Source: CAJQQY01 sp964352225 (GTDB lineage: Bacteria > Bacteroidota > Bacteroidia > Chitinophagales > Saprospiraceae). Taken from it: 11,049 bases of DNA. The notes under the pieces are model-generated. The model worked only from the letters and a program-made list of their open reading frames with translations. It was not told the origin of the DNA and ran no database searches. The position numbers and the translations under genes are program-made. Each line of letters begins with the position of its first letter. The stretch's first letter is position 1. Shown in pieces: positions 6,508 to 11,049 of this stretch. Location of the stretch: the NCBI GenBank assembly GCA_964352225.1, contig CAYGRM010000225.1, forward strand, positions 1 to 11,049. The letters are read 5' to 3'.

Positions 6508-7056
6508 ATGATACTACATCTAAAAAATGAACATCTGCTATTTGCAGAAATAAAAACAAAGCCTCCACCAAAAACCACCACTCCTAATCCATATCCTTGG
6601 TATATACTACTATTTCTTCTCATGGGAATTGCTATTGTTTATATGAGTAAAAAACCATTTATTGAGTATGATGATAATGGACAACCGCAGTTGGCAGAAT
6701 GGAGGCAAGAAAAATTAAACAAAGAATTAGAGGATTTAGAAGAGGCAGAGCAATATGTTTTATTAGCCTCAAAGTCAGGAATTTATCCCTGCTATAGTTG
6801 TATTGATAAAACAACTATTAAATTGTATGTTGGTCAAACATGGAAATATGGAATCACAACCAAAGGTAAGAAAGGAAGGTATGACGATAGCTGGCTAAAA
6901 ACAATGAACTTGAAATATGTGATTCAATTTGAGGGTTCTATTTCTGAATGTTTAAGGGAAGAGAGAATTAAAATTTATCATTATGCTCTTCATCCTGAAA
7001 ACATAGTTCGAGAAAAACCTTTGATCAGACCACCTGGAAATAAAAATGATTCGTAA
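6508..7056 (+). CDS. Membrane-anchored protein with GIY-YIG-like domain
   Basis: This 182-residue protein begins with a short polar segment and a proline-rich stretch (19-30, PPPKTTTPNPYP). One hydrophobic span follows (31-46), then an acidic helical linker (53-85, rich in E and K). The C-terminal domain (about 88-182) has GIY at 91-93, YVGQT at 107-111, KYGIT at 113-117, GRY at 123-125, the acidic pair E151-E152, and a terminal RPPGNKND (174-181). These elements appear in the order of a GIY-YIG nuclease: GIY, YIG, Arg, Glu, Asn. The domain belongs to a Bacteroidota family ending in RPPGNK that I recall both alone and at the C-termini of large secreted toxins. I chose the ATG at 6508; a TTG at 6475 is in frame but adds nothing convincing. 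The small gene 11 bases downstream suggests a toxin-immunity pair. Nuclease activity is inferred, not shown. Confidence 0.85.
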   Translation: MILHLKNEHLLFAEIKTKPPPKTTTPNPYPWYILLFLLMGIAIVYMSKKPFIEYDDNGQPQLAEWRQEKLNKELEDLEEAEQYVLLASKSGIYPCYSCIDKTTIKLYVGQTWKYGITTKGKKGRYDDSWLKTMNLKYVIQFEGSISECLREERIKIYHYALHPENIVREKPLIRPPGNKNDS

Positions 7057-7067
7057 ATTTAACCTAA

Positions 7068-7466
7068 ATGGAAAATAAATCATTCAATATTAAAAGTGTC
7101 AGCTGGCATAAAGTTTCAGATAAAATAGATGAAGGAATCATTAGTAAAATACTCAATGATAACATTACACTTACATCTTATGGAAGTGGATTAAAAAAAA
7201 TCTACTTTAAATATATTTGTACTAAACCATCAAATGAAATTCATGAAAATGAAGCAGATTTTACTGATAGAGAATTAAATATAAGTTTAAACTTAAGTTA
7301 TAAGCATGTACTAGAAAGTGATAACAAAACTGTTACGGAAATGATATCGAGGTTGTTTTTAGTTTCAATTGACCTATATGATAATTTGGATATTCCTGAT
7401 TTTGATATTCAAAAATTTAGAGAAGATGTTCAGCAGCTTTTTAAAAATGAAGAATTAATTCATTAA
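7068..7466 (+). CDS. Small acidic protein, candidate immunity partner
   Basis: This 132-residue soluble protein has no signal peptide, membrane span or family I recognise. It starts 11 bases after the stop of the GIY-YIG-like gene and is probably co-transcribed with it. The sequence mixes beta-prone segments (ITLTSYGSG, KIYFKYICT, LNISLNLSY) with a C-terminal helix rich in D and E (about 108-130), giving an acidic character. Small acidic proteins directly downstream of a nuclease-like toxin are often immunity proteins that cover the active site, and that is the proposed role. The evidence is position and composition only. Confidence 0.75.
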   Translation: MENKSFNIKSVSWHKVSDKIDEGIISKILNDNITLTSYGSGLKKIYFKYICTKPSNEIHENEADFTDRELNISLNLSYKHVLESDNKTVTEMISRLFLVSIDLYDNLDIPDFDIQKFREDVQQLFKNEELIH

Positions 7467-7688
7467 GATGTTTTGACCATTATTTCTTTTTTACTGAAAA
7501 ACATATTAATATTATTGACATATATTTCATTCTTTTTGAAATTTATTTCTAAAATTGGCAAAAAAGAAATGTTTTTGAATCAAAAAGTATTGTATTCATT
7601 AGGGAAATCGTCCAAATTCATTACATTTGACTATTGAGCCAATTTGAGCCACCTATTTTTAGCATAAAAAGATTCTACAAAAACTAAA

Positions 7689-7714
7689 AAACCTTGATAA
7701 TCAATTACTTATGA
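7689..7714 (+). repeat. Degenerate copy of the downstream terminator arm
   Basis: These 26 bases match 7770-7795 at 21 positions, including the shared AAACCTTG start, TCAAT loop and ACTTA. The copy has lost the closing arm, so it is not itself a terminator. The offset is 81 bases. Confidence 0.55.
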
Positions 7715-7731
7715 AAAACAACATCAAAAAA

Positions 7732-7754
7732 GTCTCGTATCCCGGCAGCTCCAC
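7732..7754 (+). other. tmRNA-like 3'-end fragment, candidate attachment site
   Basis: The segment ends in TATCCCGGCAGCTCCAC, which strongly resembles the T-arm and acceptor 3' end of bacterial tmRNA (the family ends in ...CCCGCCAGCTCCACCA). Nothing resembling the rest of tmRNA or a tRNA lies upstream, and a terminator follows 15 bases later, as would be expected after a genuine ssrA gene. A stranded 3' end followed by its terminator is what integration of a mobile element into ssrA leaves at the distal junction. The T-loop is imperfect, so the fragment has either diverged or is a chance match. Confidence 0.5.
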
Positions 7755-7768
7755 AAAATTAAAATCAT

Positions 7769-7805
7769 AAAACCTTGTAAGTCAATCACTTACGAGGTTT
7801 TTTTT
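7769..7805 (+). terminator. Rho-independent terminator
   Basis: AAAACCTTGTAAGT (7769-7782) pairs with ACTTACGAGGTTTT (7788-7801) through a 5-base loop, giving a 14-pair stem with a single G-T wobble. Eight T residues follow on the plus strand (7798-7805, partly in the stem). The A-rich left flank makes it partly usable from the minus strand too. It could end transcription of the GIY-YIG-like pair, or be the former ssrA terminator. Confidence 0.85.
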
Positions 7806-8045
7806 ATTCCTAAGCTAGATTTTATTTGATAAGTGGTAGATCAATAGAGTACTTTAGTTAGTTTTTACTATCGGCAGAATGAGAGGAATATCAAGGATAC
7901 AAATAAAAGGGACTGCCAGTATGGAAAACCCTTTGGTTAAGCTGGTCTGATTTCAAAAACTAATTGGACGGTAAGTACCTCATTTTAAAAATAAGTATGA
8001 AATGAAATTTTGTAAGAATCGAAAGATTCATATACTATTCTTAGA

Positions 8046-8075
8046 GAGGCTTAGGAGATTTCTCCCCTAAGCCTC
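8046..8075 (-). terminator. Hairpin 3' of the efflux operon
   Basis: GAGGCTTAGG (8046-8055) pairs perfectly with CCTAAGCCTC (8066-8075) around a 10-base loop that could pair further. It lies 21 bases beyond the outer-membrane factor stop codon. No T-run follows on the minus strand, while a short CTTTTT lies on the plus-strand side (8082-8087). It is the likely 3' end structure of the operon, but strict rho-independent function is uncertain. Confidence 0.65.
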
Positions 8076-8095
8076 CTCGATCTTTTTCTCCGTCT

Positions 8096-9532
8096 TTATT
8101 TCCATCCTCCACCTAACGCTCGGTAAATTTCTACTTTAGCCTGAAGTTGTTGGAGTTTGGTTTCCACCAATTCCATTTTTGCATCTAGCACTTCTTCTTG
8201 TGTCAAAAGTACTTCTACGTAATCGGCTTTGGCGTACCTGAATAAACTATTAGCAATATTGACTGATTGACTTAAAATGTCAACTTCTTGCTGCTTGGTT
8301 GCAAAGCTGTTATCGTAATTTTCTAATTTAGTCAATTGATTTAAGACGTCAGTATAAGCATTTAGTACGGTTTGTTCATATTGAAAAACCGCCTGAATTT
8401 GGCTAGCCGAAGCCATATTAAACCTTGCCCGTATGCCTTTTTTGTTGATTAAAGGAGCGGTCAGATCACCCACCAAATTAAAGAGGATAGACTCTGGATT
8501 CAATAAAAACTTTGGGTTGAATGCCTGAAATCCAATACCTGCCGAAATATCCAAACTTGGATAGAAACTAGCTCGTGCTACCTGGACATCCAGGTTAGCT
8601 GCTTGTAGCTGGTATTCTGCCTGACGAATATCAGGTCTGTTTTGTAGTAAACGTGTAGGAATTCCTGCTTGAATACTGTCTATTTTTAAATCCATGAACC
8701 CTTCCGTATTTCGCTCAATAGCCGAGGGATAGCGCCCCACCAAAAAGTTGATGCGGTTCTCTGTTTCCGAGATTTCCTGTCGGATGTCGTATTGTAGATT
8801 CCTCGTTTTTAACAACTGTGCCTGAAAACGATTGACCGCTAGTTGGTTAGCCTTGGCGTTTTGTTTTTGTATTTTCACTTTTCGTAAGGCTTCCTCTTGA
8901 ATGGCGGCATTGTTATTTATGATTTCTAGGAGATTGTCAAGCGCCATGAGTTCGTAGTATGAATGCGCGATTTCTGCAATTAAATTGGAAATCAAAAAGT
9001 TTCTTCCCTCATTAGTTGCCAAATATCGGAGTTGAGTAGCATCCTTAGCATTACGTAGTTTTCGCCAAATATCTACTTCCCAACTGGCCATCGCTCCAAA
9101 TTGAAAATCACCTAAAGGTTCGGGGAATGCTTTTCCCTCTTCAATTTCTAAACTATGTTCTACCGCTCCGTCTCGAGTGAATCGTCCCGGTTTTTCGGCT
9201 CCTGTATCTGCTCCTATATTGACAAAGGGTAGATATTCACCTGATTTTTCCAATACCTCATTCTGACCGATGACTAACTCCTGAAGTACGATGTTCAATT
9301 CTTGATTGTTTTGTAAAGCAGTATCAATCAGCGAGGTTAAATTAGCATCGTCAAAATAGACGTGCCAATCTATCTCGGCTATGCTGATACTGTCTAACCT
9401 TTGGTCTTTAAAGCTTTCAGGTACGCTTTCATTAACTTGTTTTAATACTACTTTGGGAGTATTACAACTGGCCAATAGACCAATTAAAACAAGAAGGAAA
9501 AAATGGCTATAGTTATTTTTAAATTTATTCAT
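8096..9532 (-). CDS. NodT-type outer-membrane factor lipoprotein of an RND efflux pump
   Basis: This 478-residue TolC-like channel would carry substrates from an RND pump across the outer membrane. It has a lipoprotein signal: a basic start (MNKFKNNYSH), a hydrophobic stretch and lipobox LLASC with Cys23 as the predicted lipidated residue. The mature part begins with the family phrase WHVYFDDANLTSLIDTALQNNQEL (about 56-79, extended helix start). Two OEP repeats follow, including NRPDIRQAEYQLQAANLDV-type and ARASFYPSLDISAG motifs in the second repeat. Its length is normal for the family. The start codon is one base past the stop of the RND gene, so the two are co-translated in one operon. The pump specificity cannot be told from the sequence. 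Confidence 0.95.
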   Translation of the reverse strand: MNKFKNNYSHFFLLVLIGLLASCNTPKVVLKQVNESVPESFKDQRLDSISIAEIDWHVYFDDANLTSLIDTALQNNQELNIVLQELVIGQNEVLEKSGEYLPFVNIGADTGAEKPGRFTRDGAVEHSLEIEEGKAFPEPLGDFQFGAMASWEVDIWRKLRNAKDATQLRYLATNEGRNFLISNLIAEIAHSYYELMALDNLLEIINNNAAIQEEALRKVKIQKQNAKANQLAVNRFQAQLLKTRNLQYDIRQEISETENRINFLVGRYPSAIERNTEGFMDLKIDSIQAGIPTRLLQNRPDIRQAEYQLQAANLDVQVARASFYPSLDISAGIGFQAFNPKFLLNPESILFNLVGDLTAPLINKKGIRARFNMASASQIQAVFQYEQTVLNAYTDVLNQLTKLENYDNSFATKQQEVDILSQSVNIANSLFRYAKADYVEVLLTQEEVLDAKMELVETKLQQLQAKVEIYRALGGGWK

Positions 9533-9533
9533 A

Positions 9534-11049
9534 TTAATCTTTTTTACGATTTCGCATTTTTAGCAAAATGTTCAAATTTACAATCTTCTTTAATAAGGAA
9601 GCTTTAGTTGGTTCATGGACAAAAGCTTCTGACATGGGAGTATGAGACTCGCCTTGTAGGAGGTTTCTACCTTCCACTAATTTGGCCAGTATATAATATA
9701 GTCCTGGTATGATCAGCACCCCAAAAACAGTTCCGACAAGCATACCGCCAAGTGATGCCGATCCGATTGTTCGGTTACCGATAGCACCGGCTCCACTTGC
9801 CATAACTAATGGAATTAGTCCCGCAATGAATGCAAAAGAAGTCATCAATATCGGTCTAAACCGCACCTTAGCTCCTTCTATAGCCGCTTCCAAAATAGTA
9901 GCCCCTTCGTTATGCTTTTGTACAGCAAATTCTATGATCAAAACGGCATTTTTACCCAGCAATCCTACCAGCATGATCATACCAATTTGTGCATAGACAT
10001 CATTGGCTAAGCCCATCGTTTTCAGCAGCAAAAAGGTACCGAATATTCCAATAGGTAAGGAAAGTAAGACTGCCAATGGCAAAACAAAGCTTTCGTATTG
10101 TGCCGCCAATACCAAATACACAAAAAAGATAACCACTAGAAAGATATAAATAGACTCATTACCTCGTCGAGCTTCGTCGTAAGACAAGCCTTCCCATGCA
10201 ATGTCAAAGCCCCTTGGCAAATTGGCTTTAGCTACTTCTTGGATGGCTGCGATGGCATCGCCAGATGTAAATCCAGAGGCAGGTAATCCTCTGATCGCTG
10301 CAGAATTATAAAGATTATACCGTGTGATTTCATTAGGCCCTTGGGTCTTTTTGAACTTCATAAAAGCGGAATAAGGCACCATCTCGCCTTCTTCATTTTT
10401 TACAAAATATTCATCCAAATCCGAAATATATCTACGGTACTCGGGGGCTGCTTGAGTATATACTTTAAAAAAGCGTCCAAACCGAATAAAACCTTGCTCG
10501 TAGGTGCTACCAATCAAAATATTCAGATTTTCCATGGCCGCCCCTATGGACACCCCTTTTTGCATCGCCGCTTGATTATCAAATTCTATTTCAAATTGTG
10601 GATAATTAGCCGCATAGAAGGTAAAAAGTCCACTTAGCTCTTCTCTCTCCTTTAGTGCATTCAGGAAATCCTGATTGATTTGGTCAAACTCCTGATAATC
10701 TGTAGCATCTGTTTTGTCTAACATTCGGAAGGAAAACCCGCCTGATGAACCAAATCCGGGTACCGAAGGAGGTTCAAAATACTCAATGATTGCGCCCAAA
10801 TCGCGGGTCTTTTCTTCTAGCTCTTCCATAATTTCACGCACATTCTTATCCCGTTCCGACCAGGGTTTAAGGTTGATAAGACAAGTACCAGCATTAGAGC
10901 CACGCCCCTCCGTCATGATTTCATATCCAGCCAGCGAGGTAACGGATTCTACGCCTTCTACCTCTTCTGCAATTTTCTGTAGTTGTCCAGCTACTTCATT
11001 GGTTTGTTCGAGTGTAGATCCTGGAGGCGTTTGGACGATAGCATAAATG
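9534..11049 (-). CDS. HAE1-type RND efflux transporter, C-terminal half (partial)
   Basis: This is the last 505 or so residues of an inner-membrane proton-driven multidrug pump (AcrB/MexB type, about 1050 residues in full). The reading frame continues through the right edge, where IYAIVQTPPGSTLEQTNEV is visible, so the start lies outside. The visible part covers the second half of the periplasmic porter and docking region, then the last membrane helices: YIFLVVIFFVYLVLAA, LPLAVLLSLPIGIFGTFLLL, the GKNAVLIIEFA helix carrying the lysine equivalent to AcrB K940, RFRPILMTSFAFIAGLIPLV and GGMLVGTVFGVLIIPGLYYIL. A basic cytoplasmic tail ends in KMRNRKKD. It is followed after one base by the outer-membrane factor; a periplasmic adaptor gene is expected upstream, off the window. 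The paired aspartates of TM4 lie outside the window. Confidence 0.96.
   Translation of the reverse strand, partial: IYAIVQTPPGSTLEQTNEVAGQLQKIAEEVEGVESVTSLAGYEIMTEGRGSNAGTCLINLKPWSERDKNVREIMEELEEKTRDLGAIIEYFEPPSVPGFGSSGGFSFRMLDKTDATDYQEFDQINQDFLNALKEREELSGLFTFYAANYPQFEIEFDNQAAMQKGVSIGAAMENLNILIGSTYEQGFIRFGRFFKVYTQAAPEYRRYISDLDEYFVKNEEGEMVPYSAFMKFKKTQGPNEITRYNLYNSAAIRGLPASGFTSGDAIAAIQEVAKANLPRGFDIAWEGLSYDEARRGNESIYIFLVVIFFVYLVLAAQYESFVLPLAVLLSLPIGIFGTFLLLKTMGLANDVYAQIGMIMLVGLLGKNAVLIIEFAVQKHNEGATILEAAIEGAKVRFRPILMTSFAFIAGLIPLVMASGAGAIGNRTIGSASLGGMLVGTVFGVLIIPGLYYILAKLVEGRNLLQGESHTPMSEAFVHEPTKASLLKKIVNLNILLKMRNRKKD

Larger units (their letters stand above)
7467..8095. other. Non-coding junction region
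   Basis: This 629-base gap separates the plus-strand pair from the minus-strand efflux operon. It contains a degenerate terminator-like copy (7689-7714), a tmRNA-like 3' fragment (7732-7754), a strong terminator (7769-7805), a small GAAA-loop hairpin (8016-8029) and a longer hairpin (8046-8075), most listed separately. Positions 7467-7688 and 7806-8015 show no gene, no intact RNA gene and no notable repeat. Confidence 0.7.

Noticed and set aside
6387..6623. 78-codon minus-strand reading frame overlapping the start of the GIY-YIG-like gene.
   Set aside because: It overlaps a better-supported gene on the other strand, has no recognised domain, and its C-terminal part lies in the odd G+C-richer patch; treated as a shadow or repeat.
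7640..7755. A complete tmRNA or tRNA gene ending at 7754.
   Set aside because: No matching 5' acceptor strand, D-arm, anticodon arm or tag-coding region was found upstream; only the 3' end resembles tmRNA.
7801..7811. TTTTTATTCCT here also occurs at 1823-1833 next to the IS, suggesting an att core repeat.
   Set aside because: The motif is short and T-rich. At 1825-1833 it is fully explained as target duplication and here as a terminator tail, so chance is sufficient.
10714..11046. Plus-strand reading frames over the efflux genes (for example 9709-9996, 10341-10637, 10714-11046).
   Set aside because: They lie antisense to well-supported RND coding sequence and have no recognisable product.
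1..11049. CRISPR array or reverse-transcriptase/retron-type system.
   Set aside because: No regularly spaced repeats and no Cas or reverse transcriptase motifs were found on either strand.

Overview
The window looks like an accessory region of a Bacteroidota chromosome joined to more ordinary chromosomal DNA. The evidence for Bacteroidota is the strong A+T bias, the types of transposase and tyrosine recombinase, the lack of clear Shine-Dalgarno sites, and a NodT-type lipoprotein efflux channel coupled to an HAE1-type RND pump. Genus and species cannot be read from the sequence.

Layout. Positions 45-111 hold a GC-rich imperfect palindrome with attC-like geometry. Upstream of it on the minus strand (120-1647) is a tight two-gene unit: a DUF3010-type protein (1647-1228) followed after 4 bases by an apparently active Ser/Thr protein kinase (1223-120). 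Next is a complete IS4-like insertion sequence (1834-3249) with 25-bp perfect terminal inverted repeats and a 9-bp target duplication. It sits in the intergenic space between the two-gene unit and a tyrosine recombinase (4762-3278). The recombinase has a full catalytic set and an unusual N-terminus built from two copies of a HARP-like motif. On the plus strand, 5093-6191 is a decayed transposase of a different IS4-type lineage, carrying several frameshifts and stops.

The plus-strand pair 6508-7056 and 7068-7466 encodes a single-pass membrane protein with a GIY-YIG-like C-terminal domain and a small acidic partner 11 bases downstream. The arrangement suggests a toxin (or nuclease) and immunity pair. 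Positions 7467-8095 are non-coding. They contain a fragment resembling the 3' end of tmRNA (7732-7754), a strong terminator just after it (7769-7805), a degenerate copy of that terminator (7689-7714), and a second hairpin (8046-8075). From 8096 to the right edge the base composition is visibly less A+T-rich. This part holds an efflux operon on the minus strand: the C-terminal half of an RND pump (running off the right edge) and its outer-membrane factor, separated by one base.

Interpretation. Positions 1 to about 7800 look like an island of mobile and conflict-related genes that may have used an ssrA (tmRNA) 3' end as its attachment site, with the efflux operon as resident chromosome. The most interesting unit is recombinase, DUF3010-kinase pair and attC-like palindrome, all in one orientation. 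It could be an integron-like cassette arrangement carrying an undescribed kinase-based defence pair. Only one such palindrome is visible and the recombinase lacks an obvious IntI-specific insertion, so this remains a hypothesis.
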